This document shows positions 1 through 8,744 of a stretch of DNA of 64,000 bases, piece after piece. A program made the position numbers and the translations under genes. Position 1 is the stretch's first letter, and each line of letters opens with the position of its first letter. Source of the DNA: G965116155 sp965116155 (GTDB lineage Bacteria > Bdellovibrionota > Bdellovibrionia > Bdellovibrionales > UBA1609); assembly GCA_965116155.1 (NCBI GenBank), contig OZ220488.1, forward strand, positions 682,001-746,000, written 5' to 3'. The notes beneath the pieces are model-generated. The model searched no databases. It saw only the letters and a program-made list of their open reading frames with translations, and had not been told where the DNA came from.

Positions 1-309
1 AACACTCACCGCTACCGCCCCTGCTGCTTGTGGCGCATGCACGGCAGTGACTTCTTTAGAACCAATCGCAACCCCAAAGGGCTGAGTGTGTAAAAACAGA
101 TTCTCTGACAAAATATACCCCTCGTCCAACAAGGCCTCCCTTGCTACATTAAACAGCATTTGGGGATCCGAATTTTTAAACACACGGGTCTGAATTGCCC
201 TTAGTTTGCTTGTATCAGCGCTCAACATAAAGCGCTGCACATGCTGCGGGGCCGTAACACAAGCCGCCCCCGCACACGCTAGCATAAGGCTCAATGCAAG
301 CCTTAACAC
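1..309 (-). CDS. Putative lipoprotein, 3' end cut by window edge
   Basis: An open frame of 103 codons runs from a GTG at 309 off the left edge without a stop. The start of the protein (LRLALSLMLACAGAACV) looks like a lipoprotein signal peptide with a cysteine after a short hydrophobic stretch; the mature part begins TAPQHVQRF, resembling the TPQHVAQ start of the mature part of the gene just upstream. The start lies two bases after the stop of that upstream lipoprotein, so the two are probably co-transcribed and translationally coupled. A later stretch (LFNVAREALLDEGYIL) suggests a small globular periplasmic domain. I do not recognise the family. Function unknown; an envelope location is inferred from the signal. 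Confidence 0.6.
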   Translation of the reverse strand, partial: MLRLALSLMLACAGAACVTAPQHVQRFMLSADTSKLRAIQTRVFKNSDPQMLFNVAREALLDEGYILSENLFLHTQPFGVAIGSKEVTAVHAPQAAGAVAVSV

Positions 310-311
310 CA

Positions 312-719
312 CTAGAACCTCGTGCTATGGTACGAAACGTTGCGCACCTTTTTTTGAGCATCAAAATAAATAATCACCGTCAAAGTGCGCTGCGAGCTTT
401 CTTGCGACGCCGTACTCGAGCCACCGCCTACTAAAAAGAAAAAACCCCCCGCAGAAGAGGAGCGCTGCACATGGGAAGAGCTGATTTTGTCATAAGTCCA
501 TACCTCTAAGCCCTGATCATCAGTAGAAACAATATTAGGCGAGCCCAAGGCCTCCATAACCTTAGCACCCGACAGGCCTGGCTTTATATGAGCCTGCACA
601 GAACCCACTGTAAGACGCTTTTCTGGCACCTGCGCAACATGCTGGGGAGTAGCACAAGCCACCAAGGCCAACGCCCCTAACACTAAACCTACTATATACG
701 TGTTTGTATTTTTAAACAT
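312..719 (-). CDS. Small lipoprotein with SmpA/OmlA (BamE-like) fold
   Basis: The 135-residue protein begins with a hydrophobic segment ending in LVACATPQ, a lipobox with the acylated cysteine at about residue 22. The mature part reads IKPGLSGAKVMEALGSPNIVSTDDQG, then EVWTYDK, then a Gly/Ser-rich stretch and a beta-rich tail ending in NVSYHSTRF; the pattern 'G-S-x-V-x-x-x-LGSP ... W-x-Y' is typical of SmpA/OmlA domains such as BamE. The molecule is probably anchored in the outer or inner membrane facing the periplasm. It is followed two bases later by a second lipoprotein. It could be a BamE-like accessory of outer-membrane assembly, but many SmpA-domain lipoproteins have no known role. Confidence 0.65.
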   Translation of the reverse strand: MFKNTNTYIVGLVLGALALVACATPQHVAQVPEKRLTVGSVQAHIKPGLSGAKVMEALGSPNIVSTDDQGLEVWTYDKISSSHVQRSSSAGGFFFLVGGGSSTASQESSQRTLTVIIYFDAQKKVRNVSYHSTRF

Positions 720-806
720 TTGCCCCCCTTAACTTAAAAACGGAAAATTATTTTTAGTTGTTGTTATCATTAGTTTTGGACAGTTGCTGTTGCATGCGCC
801 CCTTGT

Positions 807-2024
807 TTAAACCGCACGCTCTTTAGGCAAGGGGTGCAAATTATAGCGACTAGCCATAACGTAAGCATAGGCCCCACAGTCCGCTATTACCAAGGTATCC
901 CCATCTTGCAACACTGGCAAGGCCACGCCTCTTGCCAATACATCACTCGACTCACAAATGGGCCCCACCACATCGTAGACCTCTTTTGTAACGTTAGGAG
1001 TTGTGCTGGCTTTTGCTGCGGAGGGCTTTTTTATAGCAAAGATCCTATGCTGAGCCCCATAAAGGGCTGGGCGCAAAAAGTGGTGCATGCCCGTATTTAA
1101 AATAGCAAAGTTTTTGTGCGGTGTGCGTTTAATATACTCCACCCGCGCAAGCAGTACACCAAAGCGCCCCACTATTATGCGACCGGGCTCAAATGCCACC
1201 CTAGAGCCAAAAGCTTTGCAAGCCTTTGTTAAACAACTGCCAAAACTCGCAATGCGCTCCTCGTCTCCCAAGCCACTTGAGTAATCCATACCCAAGCCTC
1301 CACCCAGGTTTAAAACTTTTAAATCAAAGCCCCTTGCAACACACTCTTTAAATACACCTTGCGACTTAAGGCAGCTTTCTACAAAAGGCTCCATATCGAG
1401 TATCTGCGATCCAATATGCGCACTGATTCCATAAAAACGCACTAACGATGACTGCTGCTTTAAAATGTCTAGCACTTCTGGCAGTTGTTTTTTATCTACA
1501 CCAAATTTGTGCTCCCTAAAGCCCGTACTAATATGCGGATGAGTTTTGGCACTCACATCAGGGTTGATACGAAGCCCTACCTTTTGCGGCTGAGGCAGCC
1601 TCAAAGCTTTAGCCAAATCTACCAAACGCAATAGCTCTGGCACGGATTCTACATTGATCTGGCCTACCCCCAAGCGCATAGATTCCCTAAGCTCGCGCGC
1701 ACTTTTGCCCACACCCGAAAACACCGTCTGCTGGGGAGCAAAGCCGCACTCCAGTGCCCGCTCCAGCTCACCAACGGACACAACATCGGCCCCCATACCC
1801 GCGCCCTGCAAAGTCTGCAAAACCTCTCTGTTACTATTAGCCTTAACCGCGTAGTGCACATCGCTACGGGGTGGCAAATGAGACTGAAACAAGCGCGCCC
1901 TTTCTGCCATAGCCTCTAGATCGTACAAGTAAGTCGGCACCTCTGGGTGCATAAACGCCTCCAGTGGGCGCGAGCCTTTGGAGTTTTTTAAAACTAAGCG
2001 CTCTTGTTGATCCAGTACAAACAC
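807..2024 (-). CDS. lysA: Diaminopimelate decarboxylase
   Basis: Removes CO2 from meso-diaminopimelate to give lysine, the last step of the pathway; PLP-dependent, cytosolic. Family motifs are clear: the PLP lysine in VHYAVKANS, HIGSQI, the phosphate-binding GGGLGMDY, FEPGR, the active-site cysteine in GPICESSDVLA, and a C-terminal tyrosine in DCGAYAYVMASRYN. The frame stays open upstream into lysC to 2108, but family length (about 400-420) and the lysC stop at 2036 favour the GTG at 2024, giving 405 residues; there is no good Shine-Dalgarno there, so the start is a judgement. It directly follows lysC, forming a lysine-pathway pair at the end of a tight minus-strand cluster. Confidence 0.9.
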   Translation of the reverse strand: MFVLDQQERLVLKNSKGSRPLEAFMHPEVPTYLYDLEAMAERARLFQSHLPPRSDVHYAVKANSNREVLQTLQGAGMGADVVSVGELERALECGFAPQQTVFSGVGKSARELRESMRLGVGQINVESVPELLRLVDLAKALRLPQPQKVGLRINPDVSAKTHPHISTGFREHKFGVDKKQLPEVLDILKQQSSLVRFYGISAHIGSQILDMEPFVESCLKSQGVFKECVARGFDLKVLNLGGGLGMDYSSGLGDEERIASFGSCLTKACKAFGSRVAFEPGRIIVGRFGVLLARVEYIKRTPHKNFAILNTGMHHFLRPALYGAQHRIFAIKKPSAAKASTTPNVTKEVYDVVGPICESSDVLARGVALPVLQDGDTLVIADCGAYAYVMASRYNLHPLPKERAV

Positions 2025-2035
2025 GGCAAAAAATT

Positions 2036-3286
2036 TTAACGCTTTGGTAAAGGGAGTTGTTGCTCGATAAATTCTCTGTGCAGAGCCCGTGCCGCTTGCT
2101 TTAAACACTTGCGATCCATCACGACGCTGATTTTAATGTCAGATGTCGTCACCAAATGCACGTCTACTGACTCTTGTTTCAAAATTTGAAAAAAACGCGC
2201 CGCTACCCCAGCGTGGTGCTTCATACCCATACCCACTGCCGAAAGCTTAGCCACGTCCTGAACCAACTCCACTTGGGTGGGCGGCTTTACAAAAGACTCC
2301 ACCACTTGCTGCACTTGGGCTGAGTCAGTAGCCTCCACAGAAAACGCCAGCCTCTGGCCCTGGGGAGTGTGCGTTTGGGTGATGATATCCACCACCAAAG
2401 ACTGCTCAGCCAGAGCTGCAAACAGATCCGCCAGCACCTCTACCCCTAAGGGCAAAGGATGCAGCTTAATAATGTGCGTGTACTCTTCAAAACTAATAGC
2501 CGTTATTACTGGGCTCTCAATTAGCCCTTTATCTGCCATAACCAAAGTGCCAGGCTCCTTTGTAAAAGTAGATCTTAAATGAATGTTAACCCCATATTTA
2601 GCAGCAACCTCTACACACCTATAATGTAAAACCCTCGAACCCAAAAAGGCCATCTCCATCATCTCGCTCATGCCGATTTTTTTTATTGGCCTTGCCAAAG
2701 GCACCACGCTGGGGTTGCTGGTGTAAACCGCTGCGACATCTGTGTAAATTTCGCAAAGCTCAGCACCTAGGGCCACACTTAAAGCCACCGCCGTAGTATC
2801 GGAACCTCCGCGCCCCAAGGTGGTCAAATCGCCCTCGCCGCTCACACCTTGAAAACCCGCCACCACAGGCACAGCGCCTTGATCTAGCGCGACCCAAATT
2901 TTTGAAGTGTCTATGGATTTGATTCTAGCCCTGGCACTTTGCCCATCGGTGCGTATGCCCAGCTGATAAGCCAAAAGCGGCACCGCCCTAACACCCAGGC
3001 GCTCAAAGGCCATGGCAAGCAATGCAACCGACACCTGCTCACCTGTGGCCAAAAGCATATCATAGGCCCGGCCCTTATGAGCGCTGTTAACAGCCGCACC
3101 GAGAGACAAAAGACGGTCTGTTTCACCCGCCTGAGCCGACACCACTACAATAGGCCTTGGAGCCCCAGGCAGCTGGCTGTCATTATAAACACGCTTAGCC
3201 ACTCGGTGCATGTGGTCTAAGCTACCCACACTCGTGCCGCCAAACTTTTTGACCACCACTTTTGGGGGTTGAACAGGGTAGGGCAT
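2036..3286 (-). CDS. lysC: Aspartate kinase
   Basis: Phosphorylates aspartate, the first step toward lysine, diaminopimelate, threonine and methionine. The protein starts with the kinase signature VVKKFGGTSVG, contains GFQGVSGEGDLTTLGRGGSDT (ATP/aspartate site) and ends in tandem ACT domains (LSAVGMGMKHHAGVAARFF and the following strand), which normally bind lysine and/or threonine for feedback inhibition. At 416 residues it is a monofunctional kinase, not fused to homoserine dehydrogenase. It lies 26 bases after the beta-barrel gene and just before lysA, so kinase and decarboxylase are probably co-expressed. Confidence 0.93.
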   Translation of the reverse strand: MPYPVQPPKVVVKKFGGTSVGSLDHMHRVAKRVYNDSQLPGAPRPIVVVSAQAGETDRLLSLGAAVNSAHKGRAYDMLLATGEQVSVALLAMAFERLGVRAVPLLAYQLGIRTDGQSARARIKSIDTSKIWVALDQGAVPVVAGFQGVSGEGDLTTLGRGGSDTTAVALSVALGAELCEIYTDVAAVYTSNPSVVPLARPIKKIGMSEMMEMAFLGSRVLHYRCVEVAAKYGVNIHLRSTFTKEPGTLVMADKGLIESPVITAISFEEYTHIIKLHPLPLGVEVLADLFAALAEQSLVVDIITQTHTPQGQRLAFSVEATDSAQVQQVVESFVKPPTQVELVQDVAKLSAVGMGMKHHAGVAARFFQILKQESVDVHLVTTSDIKISVVMDRKCLKQAARALHREFIEQQLPLPKR

Positions 3287-3312
3287 GTCGGGCAGGCCTT
3301 TGTTTGCAGTTT

Positions 3313-4512
3313 CTATTTTAAATATCTATTAAAAACACCTTGAAAACTTTTTTTCCAAGACGAGCCCAAACGCAAACCCACACTAAGAGAAAAACGCACG
3401 TCATTCTGAAACGGAGCCCGTGGATTGCGGGCTAGGCTCGCTCTTATGTTGCTTTCAGAAAAACTCAAATAATGCATCTCTCCCATTAACAAAAAATGCG
3501 GCTGGGGCATAAACCTTAAGCTAAGGGCCTGTGCCTTATAAGCCTGGTCAAAAAAAGTGGCCTCCCCACCCAAAAATACCTTCTTATGTGGAGTCAAAGC
3601 AAAGCCTAACATTCCACCCCATTGAGAGCCTTTTAAAACATAAGAAGGAGCATTCTCCTGATACACTACCTCCGAAAAAATTCTTAGCAACTCACGCATC
3701 TGCAAACTTCCATGCAACTTAAAACGCCGCTCGGCTAACTGCTCCCCTCTCGACTCCCAGCTATAGCCTCGCGCTCTCGCGCTTGCCAAATGCTGATTAG
3801 GCTTGTGCAAAAAGGATCCCCCAAAATCCACACTCTCTTTTATTTTTTTGTTGACTAAAACAAACACCGCCGCCCCTCCCTTAGGGCTCCAATCAGCATC
3901 AAAGCCTGTGCGTGCACTATAGAATCCCCCTTCGGCAGATTCTAACAAAGCCAGCTCCACATTATCTACGCCAGGAACAAAATCCCCTATATCCGCTCTC
4001 ACTCCCAAAGCTCCAAACTCATACTGCGATACAAAATAAGGCGTGGGTAAAAACATTGTCACCGTACCGCCTTCACCCAAGGGGAAGTCTTGCTTGCCTA
4101 AGCGCACAACAAATTTCTTGCCACTATCCAAGGGCTTTTCCCAATCTACAAAGGCTCTAAAAATTAAGTTCCCAGAATCAAATCCCTGCCACCTGTTGTC
4201 ATAGTGCTCCCAAAAACTGTGCACACGGAACATGGTTTCAACACTTAACCCCTTAGCTACAGGTTGACGGTACTGCATATTGCTCATCATGGGCGAAAAA
4301 ACATCGGTAGAGCTTTTGCTCGCGCCAAGAACAGTGCCAAAAACTTCCACATCAATAGACGGAAGCTTGCTCCGCGCGCCATCCTGCTTTAGTGTATCCG
4401 CTACAGATCCTTTGGTCCCTTTTTGATTAGAGGTATCGCTAGCTGCCATGCAAATAGCCATGCAAATATGTAGGCCAATAAAGACATAAAAAAATATTTG
4501 AACAATAAACAC
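3313..4512 (-). CDS. Predicted outer-membrane beta-barrel protein
   Basis: A 399-residue protein that starts with a hydrophobic segment (IFFYVFIGLHICMAICMAAS), consistent with export, and continues as alternating polar/hydrophobic strands rich in aromatic residues and glycine (for example FVVRLGKQDFPLGEGG, RFSLSVGLRLGSS), the pattern of a beta barrel. It does not end in the usual terminal phenylalanine. I do not recognise the family. The GTG start abuts the TGA stop of the M16 peptidase gene (TGAGTG), indicating translational coupling, and lysC follows 26 bases later. A role linked to the peptidase at the cell envelope is possible but inferred only from the arrangement. Confidence 0.55.
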   Translation of the reverse strand: MFIVQIFFYVFIGLHICMAICMAASDTSNQKGTKGSVADTLKQDGARSKLPSIDVEVFGTVLGASKSSTDVFSPMMSNMQYRQPVAKGLSVETMFRVHSFWEHYDNRWQGFDSGNLIFRAFVDWEKPLDSGKKFVVRLGKQDFPLGEGGTVTMFLPTPYFVSQYEFGALGVRADIGDFVPGVDNVELALLESAEGGFYSARTGFDADWSPKGGAAVFVLVNKKIKESVDFGGSFLHKPNQHLASARARGYSWESRGEQLAERRFKLHGSLQMRELLRIFSEVVYQENAPSYVLKGSQWGGMLGFALTPHKKVFLGGEATFFDQAYKAQALSLRFMPQPHFLLMGEMHYLSFSESNIRASLARNPRAPFQNDVRFSLSVGLRLGSSWKKSFQGVFNRYLK

Positions 4513-5886
4513 TCAAAAATCCATTGTGCGGCAAAGGTGAGGCTTTATTTTGCTCAAGCACACGCTTGCGTTTTTATGTTGCTTTCCTACAATAAGCAAG
4601 CCTTTAAGCTTAGATAGATACTCCCTTGCCACCTGCCTTAGATCGGACTCTTCCACTCCAATAAGAGCCTCTAGGTGCTCTTGGGTTGCAATATGGCGCC
4701 CTCTAAAAAGCTGGCTTGCGCCCAGGTAGCTTGCGCGCTCTTCCCAGTTTTTAAAATTTATACTAAAACTTTTAATGAGCTGTTTTTTATAAAATTGGCA
4801 ACTTTGTGTGTTGATGTGGGTTTTTAGTTTTTCTACCTCGCCCACAACTCCCTCACAAAGCTCTTTAAGCCTTGGGGCAGAAAAGTCTGCATACACAAAC
4901 CACATACCTTGGGACGAAAAACTAAGCACGTCGCTATAAATGCTATAAGCTAAACCTTTTTGCTCTCTAATACTTTGATACAAAACCGATGTCATACCAC
5001 CACCTAGCAGAGTGTTAAGCAGTTGCACACAGGCCATTTTGTGGATGTCTTTTTTGTTAAAAATCAAACCCGGCCCTTGCCACATAAACAACGCATGGGA
5101 CTGAGTGGCAGGTTTTGCCACAGCTTTTACAAAAGCACTAGTTGTAACGGGGTTTAGTTTTTTAAATCTAAACTTAGGGGCGCTTTTTTGTACAATGAGT
5201 TTGCGTTTTTTGCGCACTAAAGACAGCAGCCTTTTGTGCCTCAAGCCTCCCACAGCGCAAAGAACCATATTTTGTGGCACGTAGTGTTTTTTATAAAAAG
5301 CTTTTATGTCGCTGATACTAATATTTGTAACTGAGGCCTTGCTGCCTAAAACATCTTTGCCCAAAGGGCTTTTGGAGCAGTATTTTTTTACCCCCATATC
5401 AAAAATCAGCTCGTCAAAGCTCTCATTATTAGAGGCAATCTCCTGCAGCACCACCTTACGCTCTTGCTCGATATCTAACTTACTAAGCCTTGCATCAAAC
5501 ACCATAGAAAGCAGCACATCCACTCCTACGGCTATGTCTGTGTTTAACATATGCACATAAAATCCGGTGTGCTCTTTATCTGTAAAAGCGTTAATCTCCC
5601 CTCCTTGAGCCTCGACCTTGGCCACAAGATCATAAGCAGAATACGGCCCGGCACCTTTAAAAAGCATATGCTCCAAAAAATGCCCCATCCCCCCCTTGCC
5701 AGGAGGGTCAAAGCAAGAGCCAACGCGCACATAAACCCCCAGGCAAGTGCTCGGCTCACCTGCATGGTGTTCAGTGCACACTTTAAGCCCTGCGCACTGT
5801 GACTGCTTATAAGACACCCCTTTCAAAAGGCCCTTTGCAAGGCCTAATGGGGATTTCAAAACAGACTGCTTCAAGGGCGCATACAT
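4513..5886 (-). CDS. M16-family zinc metallopeptidase
   Basis: A 457-residue protein of the pitrilysin/processing-peptidase family, which cuts peptides inside a closed clamshell chamber. The inverted zinc motif HxxEH is present (H69-F-L-E72-H73, followed by MLFKG), with the distal glutamate in the helix EQERKVVLQEI. Later signatures include KDVLG, YVPQNMVL and GGGMTSVLYQSIREQKGLAYSIYS, the C-terminal half that closes the clamshell. The length equals one processing-peptidase subunit. No signal peptide is seen, so it may be cytosolic. It is the first gene of a minus-strand cluster with the beta-barrel gene, lysC and lysA. Confidence 0.88.
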   Translation of the reverse strand: MYAPLKQSVLKSPLGLAKGLLKGVSYKQSQCAGLKVCTEHHAGEPSTCLGVYVRVGSCFDPPGKGGMGHFLEHMLFKGAGPYSAYDLVAKVEAQGGEINAFTDKEHTGFYVHMLNTDIAVGVDVLLSMVFDARLSKLDIEQERKVVLQEIASNNESFDELIFDMGVKKYCSKSPLGKDVLGSKASVTNISISDIKAFYKKHYVPQNMVLCAVGGLRHKRLLSLVRKKRKLIVQKSAPKFRFKKLNPVTTSAFVKAVAKPATQSHALFMWQGPGLIFNKKDIHKMACVQLLNTLLGGGMTSVLYQSIREQKGLAYSIYSDVLSFSSQGMWFVYADFSAPRLKELCEGVVGEVEKLKTHINTQSCQFYKKQLIKSFSINFKNWEERASYLGASQLFRGRHIATQEHLEALIGVEESDLRQVAREYLSKLKGLLIVGKQHKNASVCLSKIKPHLCRTMDF

Positions 5887-5962
5887 AGACTATTAGCTGT
5901 TTATACTGTCTCGTTATGCAGCGCAAGCACCGTATTATTAGCTTCGGTTCCTAGACCTTAGT

Positions 5963-5988
5963 ACCAAGGTTCAGCACCAAGGTTCAGC
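5963..5988. repeat. 13-bp tandem direct repeat upstream of protease
   Basis: Two exact back-to-back copies of ACCAAGGTTCAGC lie 32 bases before the protease start, in the 134-bp gap between the divergent M16 and V8-like protease genes. It could be a regulator site or a small duplication. No convincing -35/-10 pair is obvious beside it. Confidence 0.6.
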
Positions 5989-6020
5989 TCCTAAAGGCTC
6001 TAAGCCGAATTTTTCTCTAG

Positions 6021-6926
6021 ATGCTAAAGCGGATGTTTTTATTTTTTCGGGTGCTTTTACTTGCTCTGGGTTTTGCCATGGCCTCAGCAGCGCAAGCCTG
6101 GAGCCCCATGACTATTTACGGCACCGATGACCGCATGGATTTTTACGAGCTAAAAAAGAAAAAACACATCAAAAACACGAGCGGCGTGGCCCTTATGATA
6201 GAGGGGCGCGATATGATACCTGACAACCAAAACCACGGCGACATGATAGGTATTAGTTTTGAGTACGGCCCGGCTTTTAATCTGTGCCCTAACACCCGGT
6301 TTTACAGCCAAAAGTTCCTAGGTTACTGCACGGCTTTTAAAGTTGGGCCGAAAACCATGGCCACAGCAGCCCACTGCGTGCCTATAGACTCTGAGATGTT
6401 TGGTGGATGCTCTCATATTAATTTTGTATTTGATTACAAAGTTACAAAAAAATCAGGGGGCGCTTCGAACCGTTTTGCTTACGACAATGTCTACTCATGC
6501 GAAAGAGTATTAGCGCTTGATCGAGGCCATGACCAAGACTATGCTCTGATACAGGTGGACCGTGTCATTAAAGACCGCCCCTCGCTCGCGCTAAGGCCTA
6601 ATGACTCTATCAAAGTAAGAGAAGAGCTGTATATAGTAGGCCATCCTTCGGGCTTGCCTATGAAACTTAGCGACAACGCCAAAGTGCGCAGTACGAGAAA
6701 GAGCTTTTTCAAAGCCAATATCGATAGCTTTAGAGCCAACTCGGGCTCGCCTGTATTTAGTGCTAAAACCCACGAGGTGGTTGGCATACTGACTGGTGGA
6801 GACAAAGATTTTTCATACAACTCTGACGAAGGCTGCATGCAACAATTTACTTGTCCTGATAACGGCTGCAGCGGAGAAATTGTCGTCAAAAGCTCGCAAT
6901 TGTTACCGTATTTAAACCCAAATTAG
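6021..6926 (+). CDS. Secreted V8-like serine peptidase (S1 family)
   Basis: Exported chymotrypsin-fold protease, 301 residues. It starts with a signal peptide (LFFRVLLLALGFAMASAAQA, cleavage near residue 26). The catalytic triad is visible: His118 in MATAAHCV, Asp173 in HDQDYALIQV and Ser241 in RANSGSPVF. The NSGSP form of the serine loop, rather than GDSGGP, is that of glutamyl-endopeptidase (S1B)-like enzymes. Several cysteines after residue 270 (CMQQFTCPDNGCSG) may form disulfides. The gene is divergent from the M16 peptidase gene and converges on the next gene. Its TAG stop is the first codon of a dispersed repeat element. A second possible start is Met5, which has a better upstream AAGCGG. 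Confidence 0.88.
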   Translation: MLKRMFLFFRVLLLALGFAMASAAQAWSPMTIYGTDDRMDFYELKKKKHIKNTSGVALMIEGRDMIPDNQNHGDMIGISFEYGPAFNLCPNTRFYSQKFLGYCTAFKVGPKTMATAAHCVPIDSEMFGGCSHINFVFDYKVTKKSGGASNRFAYDNVYSCERVLALDRGHDQDYALIQVDRVIKDRPSLALRPNDSIKVREELYIVGHPSGLPMKLSDNAKVRSTRKSFFKANIDSFRANSGSPVFSAKTHEVVGILTGGDKDFSYNSDEGCMQQFTCPDNGCSGEIVVKSSQLLPYLNPN

Positions 6927-6953
6927 AGCGCTAGCACTCTGATGCTTACGCAG
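6924..6953. repeat. Short repeat element shared by two convergent stop codons
   Basis: This short copy of the dispersed element carries TAGAGCGCTAG on the plus strand (6924-6934) and GCGTAAGC on the minus strand (6944-6951). The plus-strand TAG is the stop of the V8-like protease, and the TAA inside GCGTAAGC is the stop of the convergent coiled-coil gene. It is a minimal copy without the long hairpin arms. Confidence 0.75.
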
Positions 6954-7290
6954 CTAGTTTTTGCTCTTCAATGCAGGTGAGTATTTCGAGATCTTGCCAC
7001 AAAATATTAGCAACGAGCTTGTTTTTTTCTTTCAGCAATTGGCTCATAGCCTCAGACTGCTCCGGCGTAGGAGGCGGCACTGGCGGCTTTTGCTCGTATA
7101 TTTTTTTGTCTAGCCTTTGAATATTTTGGATCAGCTTTTGGCGCTTTTCAAAAAACTCACGCACGTTTACAAATTTTTTCATTTTAAAGTTTTCAATAGC
7201 CTCAAAGTTGAGGTCGTAAAAACTGCGCAAGCACTTGTTACGCTCCCCCACCAAGCTCAAACACACAAAAGTATTACTGCCACCACTCAC
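6946..7290 (-). CDS. Small coiled-coil protein, function unknown
   Basis: A 114-residue, largely helical protein. Residues about 45-70 (FFEKRQKLIQNIQRLDKKIYEQ) and 85-110 (LLKEKNKLVANILWQDLEILTCIEEQK) form two amphipathic helices separated by a proline-rich turn (KPPVPPPTPEQ), a helical hairpin like those of FlgN/FliT-type export chaperones. No signal peptide is seen. I cannot assign a function; the hairpin layout is only suggestive. The last codons (LAA and the TAA stop) come from the dispersed repeat element shared with the convergent protease gene. The chosen start has no strong Shine-Dalgarno; Met36 or Met37 is an alternative. Confidence 0.6.
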   Translation of the reverse strand: MSGGSNTFVCLSLVGERNKCLRSFYDLNFEAIENFKMKKFVNVREFFEKRQKLIQNIQRLDKKIYEQKPPVPPPTPEQSEAMSQLLKEKNKLVANILWQDLEILTCIEEQKLAA

Positions 7291-7379
7291 GCTATTATTC
7301 TAACCCTAAAACCCACGAAAAGGGCGAAACTTTAAGCCAATTGCCCACACCCCCAGGCAAGCACTAGACCCGAGTCCAA

Positions 7380-8198
7380 TTACACCGCCACAGGAGCTGG
7401 TATAGAGGCCTGGTGACGGTAATCCAGCACTTTAATGTCCTGGTATTTAAAATCCAAAATATTTTTTACATCCGGGCTCAGCCACAGCCTAGGCAACGCG
7501 CCAGGCTTGCGCTGCAGTTGCGTGCGGGCCTGCTCTATATGATTAAGATACAAGTGCACATCCCCAAAACTGTGCACAAACTCTTTGGGCACAAAGCCAC
7601 ACACATGGGCCACCATATGGGTCAGCAAGGTGTAGCTGGCAATATTAAAAGGCACGCCTAAAAAAATGTCTGCACTGCGCTGATACAACTGGCACGAAAG
7701 CTCTAGCGGCCCCTTGCCTGCGCCGCGGCTAACATAAAACTGAAAAAACGCATGGCACGGAGGCAAAGCCATTTGGTCCACCTGACCCGGGTTATAAGCC
7801 ACCACCAAGTGGCGCCTAGAGAAGGGGTCTTTTTTTAGCCCCTCAATCAGCTGGGATATTTGATCTATCGTTTTGCCGTTATCGCAAGACCAACGCCTCC
7901 ACTGCGCCCCGTAAATGGGCCCTAGATCTCCCGTTTTGGGGTCGGCCCATGCGTTCCAAATGCGCACGCCGTTTTTTTGTAAATACTGCACATTGGTGTC
8001 GCCCGACAAAAACCACAACAGCTCATGCACCACCGATGGCACATGCACCTTTTTTGTAGTTAGGCACGGCCAAACGCCTCCTTTTAAGCTTAATCGCAGC
8101 TGCTTACCAAAAAGCCCATACGTGCCCACACCGGTGCGGTCTTGGCGTTTTTCGCCCGTGTGCAAAATTTCACTCAAAAGCCCCAAATAAGCCCGCAT
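7380..8198 (-). CDS. thyA: Thymidylate synthase
   Basis: Methylates dUMP to dTMP with methylene-tetrahydrofolate, the only de novo route to thymidylate. At 272 residues it has the usual short bacterial ThyA length. Diagnostic segments are the RTGVGTYGLFG loop near the N-terminus, LLWFLSGDTNVQYL, IWNAWADPKTGDLGPIYGAQWR, RRHLVVAYNP and the catalytic-cysteine motif LPPCHAFFQFYV, then the folate/dUMP-binding stretch FNIASYTLLTHMVAHVCG. It stands alone: the companion dihydrofolate reductase gene is not next to it. Repeat DNA lies directly upstream of its start. Confidence 0.96.
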   Translation of the reverse strand: MRAYLGLLSEILHTGEKRQDRTGVGTYGLFGKQLRLSLKGGVWPCLTTKKVHVPSVVHELLWFLSGDTNVQYLQKNGVRIWNAWADPKTGDLGPIYGAQWRRWSCDNGKTIDQISQLIEGLKKDPFSRRHLVVAYNPGQVDQMALPPCHAFFQFYVSRGAGKGPLELSCQLYQRSADIFLGVPFNIASYTLLTHMVAHVCGFVPKEFVHSFGDVHLYLNHIEQARTQLQRKPGALPRLWLSPDVKNILDFKYQDIKVLDYRHQASIPAPVAV

Positions 8199-8744
8199 AC
8201 TACCCCCCCCTTAAAGCGCTAGCCACATGCTCTGGGCAAAGCGCGTAAGCATAAAAGTGTTAGTGAGGGTGCCATGGCCGGAGAGCGCCGCCGATTGTGC
8301 ACCTTCAGGTGCACAAGGCAAGCGGTCCATGCCAGGGTGCCCTCACGTGCTGGATAAAGCGCAGTCTCCAGTGTAGCCCCTTTTTAAAGGGGCGAACACG
8401 CTGGAGACAAGCGTCCCACAGAGCATGGGGCGGCCTATACAGCATCTATGACCCTGCGGACTTGGGCGATAATGCAAGCTATCCAGTTCTCCCTTGAAAT
8501 CCTGGGGCTTTTCGCTTGCCACCTGCAATCCCCGCAAAGGGGAGCAGGTGGCTTCGCTATCCGCCCAAAATTTCAAGGGGCCACTTCTATGCTTACGCAC
8601 TTTAGGCCCAAGGCCGCGATACTCCCATCAAAGCTCCGCACGTTAAGTAGCCACCAACTTAAAGCGCTAGCCCAAGGCGCCCAGACTTACTTTACCTACG
8701 AGGCCTAGCTTTTGAAGCAAGGTGCAAGTAAAGTGGTCTCTATT
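8199..8744. repeat. Intergenic cluster of at least three dispersed hairpin elements
   Basis: No credible gene lies here; the short open frames coincide with palindromes. Three imperfect hairpins can be read: 8262-8348 (arms built on GTGAGGGTGCC / GGTGCCCTCAC with a TTCA loop), 8365-8407 (TCTCCAG...CTGGAGA with CCCCTTT/AAAGGGG inside) and 8491-8580 (CCCTTGAAAT...ATTTCAAGGG with GCCACCTGC / GCAGGTGGC inside). Boundary motifs are AGCGCTAG (about 8215 and 8662-8670) and GCGTAAGC (8243-8250 plus; 8591-8598 minus). The first hairpin recurs almost unchanged at 55238-55325. The bamA promoter must lie in or beyond the last part. Confidence 0.8.

Noticed and set aside
2025..2108. Longer lysA start at 2108
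   Set aside because: It would overlap lysC by 73 bases and adds residues unlike the family N-terminus; GTG 2024 fits better.
8297..8708. Small plus- and minus-strand frames between thyA and bamA
   Set aside because: They lie in palindromic repeat DNA and lack ribosome sites.
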